Positions 9,683 to 17,695 of a DNA stretch of 64,000 bases are shown here, piece after piece. The notes below the pieces were generated by a model, which did no database searches, was not told where the DNA came from, and saw nothing but the letters and a program-made list of their open reading frames with translations. Each line of letters opens with the position of its first letter. The first letter of the stretch is position 1. The stretch spans positions 186,001 through 250,000 of the forward strand of contig NZ_JAJJMN010000001.1 of assembly GCF_020905335.1 (NCBI RefSeq), given 5' to 3'. The position numbers were made by a program, and so were the translations under genes. This DNA comes from Flavobacterium lipolyticum (GTDB taxonomy: Bacteria; Bacteroidota; Bacteroidia; Flavobacteriales; Flavobacteriaceae).

Positions 9683-9720
9683 AAAGTCCGATTTGTCTCA
9701 GCAAATCGGACTTTTTTTTT
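9683..9720 (+). terminator. Terminator after the DUF2314 gene
   Basis: Stem AAAGTCCGATTTG / CAAATCGGACTTT followed by nine T. Confidence 0.8.
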
Positions 9721-9789
9721 GAAATTTCTATGAAAATAAATATTAATTTATAGTAACCATTAAGAGACCTTTTTTTAATAATAAAGCAC

Positions 9790-9797
9790 TAATTTTG
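9790..9797 (+). promoter_or_regulatory. Flavobacterial -7 box for the TPM gene
   Basis: TAATTTTG fits the TAnnTTTG consensus and lies 22 bases before the ATG at 9820. No clear TTG -33 box; a T-rich stretch lies upstream. Confidence 0.5.
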
Positions 9798-9819
9798 CGG
9801 CACCCAAAACAAATCTGCC

Positions 9820-10311
9820 ATGAAAAAAATAGTGCTCGTAGTAACATTCGCTCTTCTTTTACCTGCAATGGTTATTGCGCAAACCAAAACTGAAACGCCT
9901 GATGTTTTTGCAAAATCTACTAATTATGTAAATGATTTTGAAAAAATCCTTACTTCAAGCCAAACCAAAAATCTGAGCGACTTTTTGAAAGCCGGCGAAA
10001 CTAAAACTAAAACTAAAATTACTATTGTAACCCTCTCCTCAATAGCACCATACACTAATCTTACCGATTATTCTTCAGACCTTGAACAGTATCTGGTTTC
10101 TAAACTAAAAATAGACTCCTCTATTTTAATCGTTTTAAGCAAGCAACTGAGACAAATTCAGATTCAGGGCGTCAATAAACTACGTCCAAAAATGAGCGAT
10201 CAGGAAATTAAAGACATCGTATCAGCTTATGTATTACCGGAATTGAAAAAAGGCGATTATTATAAAGCCTTACAGGAAGGTTCGATTCAGCTTATTAAAA
10301 AACTGGAGTAA
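9820..10311 (+). CDS. Exported TPM-domain protein
   Basis: 163 aa. Signal peptide MKKIVLVVTFALLLPAMVIAQ. The rest is a TPM fold: YVNDFEKILTSSQTKNLSDFL, the strand TKITIVTLSSI, a second strand SSILIVLSK, QIQGVNKLRPKMSDQE, and the C-terminal Y...LKKGDYYKALQEG. TPM proteins (YdjH, YgcG, the plant TLP18.3 group) are usually membrane-anchored or exported; here there is no C-terminal membrane segment, so it is likely periplasmic. Its position after the SPFH group echoes the ydjG-ydjH-ydjI locus of B. subtilis, where a TPM protein works with an SPFH protein. Confidence 0.85.
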   Translation: MKKIVLVVTFALLLPAMVIAQTKTETPDVFAKSTNYVNDFEKILTSSQTKNLSDFLKAGETKTKTKITIVTLSSIAPYTNLTDYSSDLEQYLVSKLKIDSSILIVLSKQLRQIQIQGVNKLRPKMSDQEIKDIVSAYVLPELKKGDYYKALQEGSIQLIKKLE

Positions 10312-10355
10312 AAAAGTAACCCGTTTATTGATTACTGATTAATCAAGAAAATAGT

Positions 10356-10389
10356 AAATCCGACCTATGAAAATAGGTTGGATTTTTTT
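10356..10389 (+). terminator. Terminator after the TPM gene
   Basis: Stem AAATCCGACCTAT / ATAGGTTGGATTT, GAAA loop, then a T run. Confidence 0.8.
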
Positions 10390-10492
10390 GTCATTTCGAC
10401 CGAAGGGAGAAATCGCACTAGAAACTCCGTTGCTAGAATCTCCAATCTTTGTCGAATTTAGGATGTGATTCCTCCCTCCGGTCGGAATGACA
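10389..10492. repeat. Dispersed inverted-repeat element
   Basis: Arms of about 28 bases: the left begins TGTCATTTCGACCGAAGGGA and the right ends CCGGTCGGAATGACA, with a few mismatches. The centre (about 45 bases) has no gene. Related copies lie at 5450-5590 (decayed) and 47622-47743. Confidence 0.7.
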
Positions 10493-10556
10493 CAAATCAT
10501 TTGCAACACCTAATAACGAAAAATTATGGTAGCGTATGTTTTATCAAAAGCAATAA

Positions 10557-10772
10557 TTAAAAGTCAAGTAACTTTGACAAAGAAATTCCTAAAACATTTG
10601 CAATTTCAAGCAAAGTGTAAATCGTCGGATTAACTTTTCCGTTTTCAAGTTTTTCAATAGCTTGGCGGTCTTTACTACAAGCCCTTGCCAAGTCAGATTG
10701 ACTCCAACCTCTTTTTTCTCGAAGTTCGACAATCCTTTGACCAATTTTCTTTTTTAATATATCTCGTGTCAT
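10557..10772 (-). CDS. XRE-family HTH regulator, partner of the SymE-like gene
   Basis: 71 aa, essentially one HTH_3 domain: IGQRIVELREKRGWSQSDLA, recognition helix around SKDRQAIEKLENGK, then NPTIYTLLEIANVLGISLSKLL. A single-domain size fits small regulators of addiction modules. It is transcribed away from the SymE-like gene; the 95-base gap holds repeated TGTCATA half-sites and a perfect palindrome, the probable operator. Inference: it represses the toxin gene and itself. It could instead be only a transcriptional regulator without an antitoxin role. Confidence 0.9.
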   Translation of the reverse strand: MTRDILKKKIGQRIVELREKRGWSQSDLARACSKDRQAIEKLENGKVNPTIYTLLEIANVLGISLSKLLDF

Positions 10773-10780
10773 TTATCAAA

Positions 10781-10812
10781 TGTCATACAATTTGCTTACA
10801 AAATTGTCATAC
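10781..10812. promoter_or_regulatory. Direct TGTCATAC half-sites before the XRE gene
   Basis: TGTCATAC at 10781-10788 and again at 10805-10812, 24 bases apart. Between them ACAATTT / AAATTGT form a short inverted repeat. The half-sites match those of the palindrome at 10844-10869. Confidence 0.55.
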
Positions 10813-10818
10813 TAAAGA

Positions 10819-10848
10819 TTGACAGATCGAAAAAATAATTTATATTTG
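10819..10848 (+). promoter_or_regulatory. Promoter of the SymE-like gene
   Basis: TTG at 10819-10821, 19 bases, then TATATTTG at 10841-10848: a full match to the flavobacterial TTG / TAnnTTTG promoter. Predicted start of transcription near 10855. Confidence 0.7.
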
Positions 10849-10869
10849 TCATATAATTATATGACAAAT
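10844..10869. promoter_or_regulatory. 26-bp perfect palindrome, probable operator
   Basis: Each half is ATTTGTCATATAA; the two arms meet without a spacer. It covers the last bases of the -7 box, the predicted transcription start and the first bases of the ATG at 10868, so a bound dimer would block the promoter. Seen directly in sequence; the regulator is inferred to be the XRE protein. Confidence 0.65.
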
Positions 10870-11053
10870 GAAAAATTCAAGAAAACTGAAAATTCATAGA
10901 AAGCATCAAGCACGGGCTTACAGAAAAACCATAATGATTCCACAAATAATACTTGAAGGCAAATGGCTTGGTCGTCTTGGCTTCATGGCAGGACTGATGG
11001 TAAATGTAGAACAAAGGAAAAACAAATTGATAATTACCGTTCACAAGGGATGA
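10868..11053 (+). CDS. SymE-like toxin-family protein
   Basis: 61 aa. After a basic N-terminus (MKNSRKLKIHRKHQARAYRK), residues ~23-59 carry the SymE signature: IPQIILEGKWLGRLGF followed by a short strand and NKLIITV, an AbrB-like swapped-hairpin fold. SymE of E. coli is an SOS-induced toxin kept down by an antisense RNA (SymR); here the neighbour is an XRE regulator, so protein repression is more likely. The ATG at 10868 lies 13 bases after the predicted transcript start. It is a short standalone gene with no recognisable nuclease residues. Toxicity is untested. Confidence 0.72.
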   Translation: MKNSRKLKIHRKHQARAYRKTIMIPQIILEGKWLGRLGFMAGLMVNVEQRKNKLIITVHKG

Positions 11054-11189
11054 TTTTGCGAATAAAACTCTTCAATCAGATACATTTCAAAGCACTATTT
11101 TCCTTCAAAAAAAGACGGTACAAACTTGGCGGTTTCAAACATTTACACGCGATTATTTTTCATAACTTTATCACTAAATAAAAAGGGTC

Positions 11190-12098
11190 ATGAAAGAAAT
11201 ATGCATTGTTGAATTTCCGTCGAATCTGGGTTTGAAAGAACCTCAACCCGGAAAAGAACCGGGCGTAAAAAACTTACCTGACTGGTTATGGAAACACCAT
11301 CTTCATAAACTCATTCGCCCTAAAAATAGTATAAGACTTGATCCTCCAAAATATTCAAATAAGCGGGATCCTGAAACTCAAATTCTCAATAGCACTTCAC
11401 TAATCGATTATGCCAGAGAGCAAGCTTATCTGTTAAACAATATACTTTCTCAGAACAAATTTCCGTTTATCTTAGGCGGAGACTGCAGTATACTTTTAGG
11501 AACTGCTATAGCATTAAAGCAAAAAGGAAATTACGGACTGTTTTATCTCGACGGACATACCGATTTTATGGATATCGCGTTATCCGAAACTGGAGGTGTT
11601 GGCGGAATGGCCGCCTCGATAGTTACCGGAAACGGAACTGAAAAACTAACCAATATTCTAAATCTGCGTCCTTATATCAAAGAAGAAAATCTCTGGTGTG
11701 TGGGAAATCGTGAATATGATGATGCCTATGAAAATGAAATTCGCAACTCCTCTGCTACCTACCTTAGTTTGGATCACTTGCGAAACCAGGGGATTCAAAA
11801 AAGTGTACAATTATTTCTTTCGGAAATAGAAAATAAGAATCTCGATGGTTTCTGGCTGCATATCGATGTCGATGTTTTAAATGACACCATAATGCCTTGC
11901 GTCGACAGCAGAACACCCGACGGACTTACTTATGCCGAATTTAACGAACTAACTTCAATGCTTTTTCAAAGTAATTTGTTAACCGGACTTGAAATTACCA
12001 TTTTAGATCCTGATCTCGATCCTACCGGACAATACACCAAAGAATTTGTAAATCACTTTTCGACTACTTTTAATCAACACATCTACTTAGGCTCCTAA
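11190..12098 (+). CDS. Ureohydrolase (arginase/agmatinase family)
   Basis: 302 aa. The three metal-binding stretches are present: GGDCSILLG (near residue 95), YLDGHTDFMD (near 120) and LHIDVDVLND (near 230). The family hydrolyses guanidino compounds (arginine, agmatine, formiminoglutamate or related) to urea or formamide at a two-manganese site. In classical arginases the first motif is GGDHS; here the His metal ligand is Cys, as in some distant members, so the substrate is uncertain. A weak -7-like TAACTTTA lies at 11163-11170. Confidence 0.85.
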   Translation: MKEICIVEFPSNLGLKEPQPGKEPGVKNLPDWLWKHHLHKLIRPKNSIRLDPPKYSNKRDPETQILNSTSLIDYAREQAYLLNNILSQNKFPFILGGDCSILLGTAIALKQKGNYGLFYLDGHTDFMDIALSETGGVGGMAASIVTGNGTEKLTNILNLRPYIKEENLWCVGNREYDDAYENEIRNSSATYLSLDHLRNQGIQKSVQLFLSEIENKNLDGFWLHIDVDVLNDTIMPCVDSRTPDGLTYAEFNELTSMLFQSNLLTGLEITILDPDLDPTGQYTKEFVNHFSTTFNQHIYLGS

Positions 12099-12160
12099 TC
12101 AAACTTAAAAAAACGTATTTTAGCTCATTACATCGATAAAACTTAAAACCTCTTATCATA

Positions 12161-12550
12161 ATGAATACAGCCGTACAAGATTATAACAATGCACAAAACA
12201 GCTCTGATCAGGAAATCTGCCACCAACTGGCGGTACTAATCGACGAAAATCTGCCGGAGGCCGAGAATAAAATCTGGCACGCACATCCGGTTTGGTTTTT
12301 AGAGGGTAATCCTATTGTAGGCTACAGCAAACTAAAAAATGATGTTCGGTTATTGTTTTGGAGCGGTCAGTCTTTTGATGAAGAACAACTTGCCAATGAA
12401 GGCTCTTTCAAAGCGGCAGAATTTCGCTATACCTCAGTCGACCAAATTAACCCATCCGACTTAAAACGCTGGCTTGCAAAAGCAAGAAAAATTCAGTGGG
12501 ACTATAAAAACATTGTCAAGCGTAAGGGAGTTTTAATACGTCTGAAATAA
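12161..12550 (+). CDS. DUF1801 family protein
   Basis: 129 aa with the DUF1801 (YdhG-like) pattern: IDENLPEAENKIWHAHPVWFLEGNPIVGYS, then VRLLFWSGQSF and a C-terminal basic helix. The family has a frataxin-like alpha/beta fold; a few members are linked to iron delivery, but the function here is unknown. Two further members lie at 20928 and 25383. Confidence 0.8.
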   Translation: MNTAVQDYNNAQNSSDQEICHQLAVLIDENLPEAENKIWHAHPVWFLEGNPIVGYSKLKNDVRLLFWSGQSFDEEQLANEGSFKAAEFRYTSVDQINPSDLKRWLAKARKIQWDYKNIVKRKGVLIRLK

Positions 12551-12616
12551 TTTAAAAAAGTATTATATTCAATCTTTGAATTGAAAAGCAATCCTAAAAA
12601 CTTTTTAAATTTTTAA

Positions 12617-13270
12617 ATGGAGAAAGAACAACTAATACAGATACTAATCTATTTCCACGCCCTGCTTGGCGCTATTGCACTTGTTTCGGGATTCATCTCG
12701 TTAGTCTCTCAAAAAGGGAAAAACACGCATAAAAAACTGGGAAAGCTCTTTTATTACACCATGCTTCTGTCGGCCATAAGCGCCATGATTATTTCGGTAC
12801 TGCCCCAACATCAAAGTCCGTTTTTATTTTCAATCGGAATTTTTAGTTCCTATTTTGTACTAACCGGCTACAGGGCTTTGCGATTTAAAAAAAGTGATGT
12901 AAACCTTAAAAACGATAAAATCATTTCGGGAATTATGCTCGTTACGGGGCTTGTAATGATTCTGTACAATCCGTTAGTAAATCAATCTATCAATATTGTT
13001 TTAACCGCTTTTGGCCTCGTTGGACTGGTTTTTTCAAGCAGGGATTTAATGCTTTTTAAAAATAAAACCAGACTAAAAAGTGTGTGGCTAAAATTGCATT
13101 TAGGAAAAATGCTTGGCGGTTATATCTCCGCCACCACCGCTTTTGTGGTTGTAAATGAATTTTTTCCTGGTTTTTACGGTTGGTTTATCCCCGGAACAAT
13201 AGGAGCATTTTATATTGTGTACTGGATGAGAAATGTCGATAAAAAACAAACCGCAATAAGAATAGAATAG
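12617..13270 (+). CDS. Multi-pass membrane protein, DUF2306-like
   Basis: 217 aa with about six or seven hydrophobic segments: LIYFHALLGAIALVSGFISL, a basic loop KKGKNTHKKLGKLFYYTMLL, FSIGIFSSYFVLTGY, IMLVTGLVMILYN, a later GGYISATTAFVVVNEF. The H...H...G pattern (FHALLGAIAL; THKKLGK) resembles DUF2306 membrane proteins, which may bind haem, but this is not established. Confidence 0.7.
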   Translation: MEKEQLIQILIYFHALLGAIALVSGFISLVSQKGKNTHKKLGKLFYYTMLLSAISAMIISVLPQHQSPFLFSIGIFSSYFVLTGYRALRFKKSDVNLKNDKIISGIMLVTGLVMILYNPLVNQSINIVLTAFGLVGLVFSSRDLMLFKNKTRLKSVWLKLHLGKMLGGYISATTAFVVVNEFFPGFYGWFIPGTIGAFYIVYWMRNVDKKQTAIRIE

Positions 13271-13276
13271 AATTAT

Positions 13277-13312
13277 TGTCGAAAGAGGAAAGAGGAAAGA
13301 AGAAAGAAGAAA
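13277..13312. repeat. Purine-rich short tandem repeat
   Basis: GAAAGAGGAAAGAGGAAAGA and variants, 7-base units between two genes, directly upstream of the PhzF gene. Confidence 0.6.
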
Positions 13313-13335
13313 GATAATTTACTCCTTAAACTAAG

Positions 13336-14238
13336 ATGAAAAAACGCATAACATATCAAATTGATTCTTTTACAAAAGAAAAATTCAAAGGAAACCCGGC
13401 AGGAGTTGTCGTAAATGCAGACGGAATGAGTGACTACGAGATGCAACAAATTGCCAGGGAATTAAACAACTCCGAAACAGCATTTCTTTTCGCTCCTGAT
13501 GGTCCTGACTGTGATGGCATTATACGCTACTTTACCCCAAATACAGAAGTTCCTATTTGCGGACACGCTACAATTGCAGCAATGTATGCAAAAGCCATCG
13601 AAGAAAAGTTAGACTCCTGTATTTTAAGATACAAAACCAAAATTGGCATTCTCCCATTTGAAATCATTCGGAAAAATGATGATTATCAAGTTGTGATGAC
13701 GCAGGGAAGTTTTGAACTTAGCGCCCCTTTTAATGAAACGATCGCGCAAAAAATGATAACTGCTTTAGGTCTTGAAAAATGGGAAATCGATGAAAAATGC
13801 CCCATTCAAATTGCTTCTACAGGCCATTCTAAAGTAATGATCGGCATCAAAAGCAGAGCAACACTAAACGCTTTAACGCCTAACTATACTGCTCTGGCCA
13901 GCTTAAGTAAAGAGATCAACTGCAATGGTTATTTTGTTTTTACCTTTGATTCGGATGATACAACTATTTTGACCTATGGTCGTATGTTTGCCCCCGGAAT
14001 TGGCATAAACGAAGATCCTGTTACCGGAAACGCAAACGGACCTTTGGGCGGCTATTTGATTCAAAACAAAATTGTTCCTTTTACTGGTACTGAATTTCAA
14101 TTTAACGGAAGACAAGGTGAAAAAATAGATCGATTGGGAGTCCTACAGGTTAAAGTTACAATTGCCGATAATACCCCACAATTGATTCAGATAAAAGGTG
14201 ATGCCGTTGCCGCTTTCAGGACTGAAATAGAAATTTAA
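13336..14238 (+). CDS. PhzF-family isomerase
   Basis: 300 aa, full length. Residues YQIDSFTKEKFKGNPAGVV begin the first half; the catalytic acid is E47 in NNSETAF; FTPNTEVPICGHATIAA is the second signature; in the second half GRMFAPGIGINEDPVTGNA is the mirrored site. PhzF enzymes catalyse diene/keto isomerisation (as in phenazine synthesis) or act as epimerases. No phenazine genes lie nearby, so the substrate is unknown. Confidence 0.9.
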   Translation: MKKRITYQIDSFTKEKFKGNPAGVVVNADGMSDYEMQQIARELNNSETAFLFAPDGPDCDGIIRYFTPNTEVPICGHATIAAMYAKAIEEKLDSCILRYKTKIGILPFEIIRKNDDYQVVMTQGSFELSAPFNETIAQKMITALGLEKWEIDEKCPIQIASTGHSKVMIGIKSRATLNALTPNYTALASLSKEINCNGYFVFTFDSDDTTILTYGRMFAPGIGINEDPVTGNANGPLGGYLIQNKIVPFTGTEFQFNGRQGEKIDRLGVLQVKVTIADNTPQLIQIKGDAVAAFRTEIEI

Positions 14239-14277
14239 CAATACCTTTTCAACTCCTTAATTCACTCCAAAATTACG

Positions 14278-14709
14278 ATGGAAATAACAGCCTTCCGAAA
14301 AAGCGACTACGAACCTTTAAGAACTTTATTCTTAAACGAAAGACGGCGTACTTTTTCGTGGCTTGACCCTTCTGAATTTCAATTAAAAGATTTTGACCGC
14401 GATACCAGAGGAGAACTGATTTTGGTCGCAAGACATCATGAAGTTCCAATTGGGTTTATTTCGATCTGGATGAAGAACTATTTCGTTCACCATTTGTATG
14501 TTGACGAACAGCATCAGGGCGAAAGTATAGGGACCGAATTATTGAAAGCGGCAATCCAAAAAACAAAACTGCCCATCACTTTAAAATGTTTAGAAAACAA
14601 CTCCAAAGCCGTCGCTTTCTATCTCAAAAAAGGCTTTTTTTCCATCGAAAGAGGACAATCAGGACACGGCCCCTACATTTTGTTTGAACTGACAGGGAGT
14701 ATAAAATAA
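14278..14709 (+). CDS. GNAT N-acetyltransferase
   Basis: 143 aa. The acetyl-CoA loop is seen in HHLYVDEQHQGESIGTELL, followed by KCLENNSKAVAFYLKKGF, the usual motif B with the conserved NxxAxxFYxKxGF. Substrate unknown. It lies 39 bases after the PhzF gene and probably shares its transcript. Confidence 0.85.
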   Translation: MEITAFRKSDYEPLRTLFLNERRRTFSWLDPSEFQLKDFDRDTRGELILVARHHEVPIGFISIWMKNYFVHHLYVDEQHQGESIGTELLKAAIQKTKLPITLKCLENNSKAVAFYLKKGFFSIERGQSGHGPYILFELTGSIK

Positions 14710-14753
14710 AACGTGAAAGAAAATAGTTACCTGACCCTTTTTTGAAATCCATC

Positions 14754-14792
14754 AAAAAAAAAATCCGCTCTTCAAAAAGATTTGAAGAGCGG
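14754..14792 (-). terminator. Terminator of the M14 peptidase gene
   Basis: Stem CCGCTCTTCAAA / TTTGAAGAGCGG with a 4-base loop. The T run is on the minus strand (A run at 14754-14763 on +), so it ends the minus gene between convergent genes. Confidence 0.75.
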
Positions 14793-14811
14793 AAATAAAG
14801 CTTTTAGTTTC

Positions 14812-17319
14812 TTAACGAACTAAGAAAAGAGCATTGCTGAATAACAAAATTCCATTTTCCCAAAAACCTCTGAAAAGCGGGTTATCCATCATATAAATTA
14901 CGGTCCCGTCCCCTCTTTTGTCTACCGCAAAACTTACCGTTTCGTTCAATTTTTTTCTAATATCGTTGCCTACAAATCCATAGCTCAAATAATCTTTCGG
15001 AATGTACGCCACATTGATGGCCTTTTTTAGTAATGAGAACGATCTTTCGTTACTTTTAAGACTGAAATACGTATTTCCTAAGCCGAAAGCCATTGGATAG
15101 GTTTTGTCGAGTTTATTTTCGATGATGGCACCGGGAATCGAACCCGAAATTTCTCTTCGCTCAGAACCTTCAAAGTCTAGAAAACGCTTTTTAAGTTCGA
15201 TCTCTTTCTCTTCTTTTTCCGATTTTTCTTTATCTTCTTTACTTGCAAACAAACTCAGAGCATACCCGTCACGGTCCTGAAACAATGAAATTGCATTGGC
15301 CATGGCAATAACTTTTCCGCCATTTTTCACCCATTCATCAATTTGTTTTTTCTGATCTTCCGCCAGGTCATAGCTACCATCTGAAAGAATCAAAGTATTA
15401 TAGTTGTACAATTTAACCCTGTTTAAATTTGCCGTTTCTACAATACTCACCGGATAAGCAACGGTTTCATCCAGATAAAACCATGTCGCTCCAAACTCGG
15501 TTGAAACTACTCCTTTTCCGGACAACATTAGTATTTTTGGCGCTTTAAGTAGCGTAAAATTCTCCCCTCCAATATCTTTAGAATTAGTCGAAAATCCTGT
15601 ACTGATAAAACTAAAATCGGTTTTGACTTTGATAATATTGCTGACTGTCTTTTCAAAATCAGCAATTTTTGGATTATCGGCTTTGCTGATAATTAGTCCT
15701 CCCGGCTCGACCGTAACAGTTCCGAAAACTGCTTTTTTCATGGCCGAACGAACTTTAATTCCCGCCTGATGCAGCAAAGAAACAACCTGTGCCGACGTTC
15801 TGTTATTCCACGGAACATAAAAAGCGTAAACGGATTCCGGGATGTTTTTTTCTGCAGACTCGATTTTATTCTTTGTTTTAATCGGAACACTATTTTTAAC
15901 CGCATAACCGTCAACACCATAAGCTAAAGGAAGTGCCCAGGCGGTAATGTCATACGATAAACTGTCATTTAATTTTTGATTGGGTTCAAACAATACCTGT
16001 GTTAAAACCGATCTTGGCTGATCTGCTTTAATAATCAAATCATTAGGCTCAATTTTAAAACTCTCGTTCTTCTTCGTTTGATAATGAAATCCGGAGGCGC
16101 TTCCGGAAGTATCCGCGTAACTAAATTCAACATCATTCTTTTGAAGCAGCCCCACCAGCTGTTCCAGTTTAGGATTATTTTTCAAAACATACGTATTGTA
16201 AACCCCTTTGGCTTTTTTACGGGCATTGATATGGAAATCTCTAAAACCTTTCAGCAATACTTCTTTTTGCGAGGCGGCACTTTCTACCACGGTCAAAACT
16301 GCAGCTGCATGTTGCGTTAAACGATCTTTTATGGTAACATTAGAGCCGTTTTCCATGGTTACTTCACGTCCTGCACCTATTCCGCCTTTTTCCAGCGTAA
16401 GACCTACGGCACCATTATAGGTTGGATAGGTATCCCCGTAACTCGGATAAAACAAATCAAATCGTTCTCTGGTATTGTACATCCAGTTTTCCTTGTCAAA
16501 CTTCTGCGAGATATTTTTACCTAAAACCGTATAAAAATCCTTCTGATATTGTTCAATAAATTCATGCAGAGGTTCTGCCGCCGGGGGGAAAAAATAAGGT
16601 GAATTGTAACTCATTTCATGCACATCGGTATGTACCTGTGGCATCCATTGATTGTACAATTTAATGCGCTGCTGCGATTCAATTTGTGTCTGCCAGGCCC
16701 AGTCGCGGTTCAAATCAAAAAGATAATGATTGTATCTTCCACCCGGCCAGACTTCCATATGCTCTCTGTCATACAAACCCGGATGTGTTTTTTTTCCGGA
16801 GATTTCTCGCAGCCAGTTTCCATATCGCGAATAACCATCGGGATTGATGCACGGATCGAGAATTACAATGGTATTTTTGAGCCATTGTTTTGTGGCTTCA
16901 TTTGAAGGATTCAAAAGTTCGTAGGCCACGGTTAAGGCACTTTCGGTTCCGGCAAATTCGTTTCCGTGAACATTAAAACTCAGCCAGACAATAATTTTAT
17001 TTTCAACTCCACTTGTTTTTTTATCTGATAGTCCAATGGCAGCTAAATTATTGTTTCTGATTTGTTCCAGATTTGCCAAATTTTCGGGAGTCGAAATATA
17101 ATAAACATTCAGATCCCGCTGTTCGTTGGTTGCGCCGTATTTTTGTTTTTTGATCGACTGCGATTGTTCCGTCAGGTATTTAAAATACTCTTCGACCTGA
17201 TGGTAATAACTAATTTGTTTTCCGTAATTCGGAATAAATTCTGAAGGTGCTTTTAATTGTGCAAAGGCAGAAAAAGTAATGGTTAACAGCAGAACTGCTA
17301 CAAAGAATATTTTCTTCAT
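14812..17319 (-). CDS. Exported M14-type zinc carboxypeptidase
   Basis: 835 aa. Signal peptide MKKIFFVAVLLLTITFSAFA. Residues ~30-350 form the M14 domain: VWLSFNVHGNEFAGTESA has the metal ligands His and Glu, DPCINPDGYSRYGNW and DLNRDWAWQTQ hold substrate-binding residues, VHTDVHEM provides the third ligand, and GLTLEKGG contains the likely catalytic Glu. The C-terminal half (~600-835) resembles a GATase-like Rossmann domain (YNTLILSDGSYD, WVKNGGKVIAMANA) often attached to bacteroidete M14 proteins. It would trim peptides or peptidoglycan fragments in the periplasm. It is flanked by + genes and has its own terminator. Confidence 0.9.
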   Translation of the reverse strand: MKKIFFVAVLLLTITFSAFAQLKAPSEFIPNYGKQISYYHQVEEYFKYLTEQSQSIKKQKYGATNEQRDLNVYYISTPENLANLEQIRNNNLAAIGLSDKKTSGVENKIIVWLSFNVHGNEFAGTESALTVAYELLNPSNEATKQWLKNTIVILDPCINPDGYSRYGNWLREISGKKTHPGLYDREHMEVWPGGRYNHYLFDLNRDWAWQTQIESQQRIKLYNQWMPQVHTDVHEMSYNSPYFFPPAAEPLHEFIEQYQKDFYTVLGKNISQKFDKENWMYNTRERFDLFYPSYGDTYPTYNGAVGLTLEKGGIGAGREVTMENGSNVTIKDRLTQHAAAVLTVVESAASQKEVLLKGFRDFHINARKKAKGVYNTYVLKNNPKLEQLVGLLQKNDVEFSYADTSGSASGFHYQTKKNESFKIEPNDLIIKADQPRSVLTQVLFEPNQKLNDSLSYDITAWALPLAYGVDGYAVKNSVPIKTKNKIESAEKNIPESVYAFYVPWNNRTSAQVVSLLHQAGIKVRSAMKKAVFGTVTVEPGGLIISKADNPKIADFEKTVSNIIKVKTDFSFISTGFSTNSKDIGGENFTLLKAPKILMLSGKGVVSTEFGATWFYLDETVAYPVSIVETANLNRVKLYNYNTLILSDGSYDLAEDQKKQIDEWVKNGGKVIAMANAISLFQDRDGYALSLFASKEDKEKSEKEEKEIELKKRFLDFEGSERREISGSIPGAIIENKLDKTYPMAFGLGNTYFSLKSNERSFSLLKKAINVAYIPKDYLSYGFVGNDIRKKLNETVSFAVDKRGDGTVIYMMDNPLFRGFWENGILLFSNALFLVR

Positions 17320-17695
17320 AAATAATTTGGTTTTAGATGGTTGGTTAAAAATAACAATTAACTTAATCCCTTTTCTAAAATCACCAGGAATATTATCATT
17401 TTACAGAAGCTATTTCGCAATTTAGCTTACTATTAAAAATTGTTCTGCTTCTTTTCTTTCGGGATTAAATCTGTATTTTTGTTCATCAAAAAAACAGCCT
17501 GTTACAATTTAAAAGAACAGTCCGCAGCAAACTGCAAAAATACATCTGATGAAATGAAAATAGAAACTCATACGATAAACAATACCCGAATATAAAGTAT
17601 AAAAGACTTTTCAACTAAACAAGATTCTCTTTGTAATTCCTATTTTTACTCCATCAAAACCAAATTAAAAAAGACAAATACCCCAAAACTCTATT
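17320..17695. other. Divergent intergenic region, no gene seen
   Basis: 376 bases between the M14 gene (minus) and a membrane-protein gene (+). TATTTTTG at 17474-17481 fits a -7 box but has no TTG at the right distance and would leave a ~210-base leader. No open frame of interest. Confidence 0.4.

Noticed and set aside
10963..11181. 72-codon + frame overlapping the SymE-like gene
   Set aside because: It lies in another frame over the SymE core and continues into AT-rich spacer; the SymE frame explains the conserved part.
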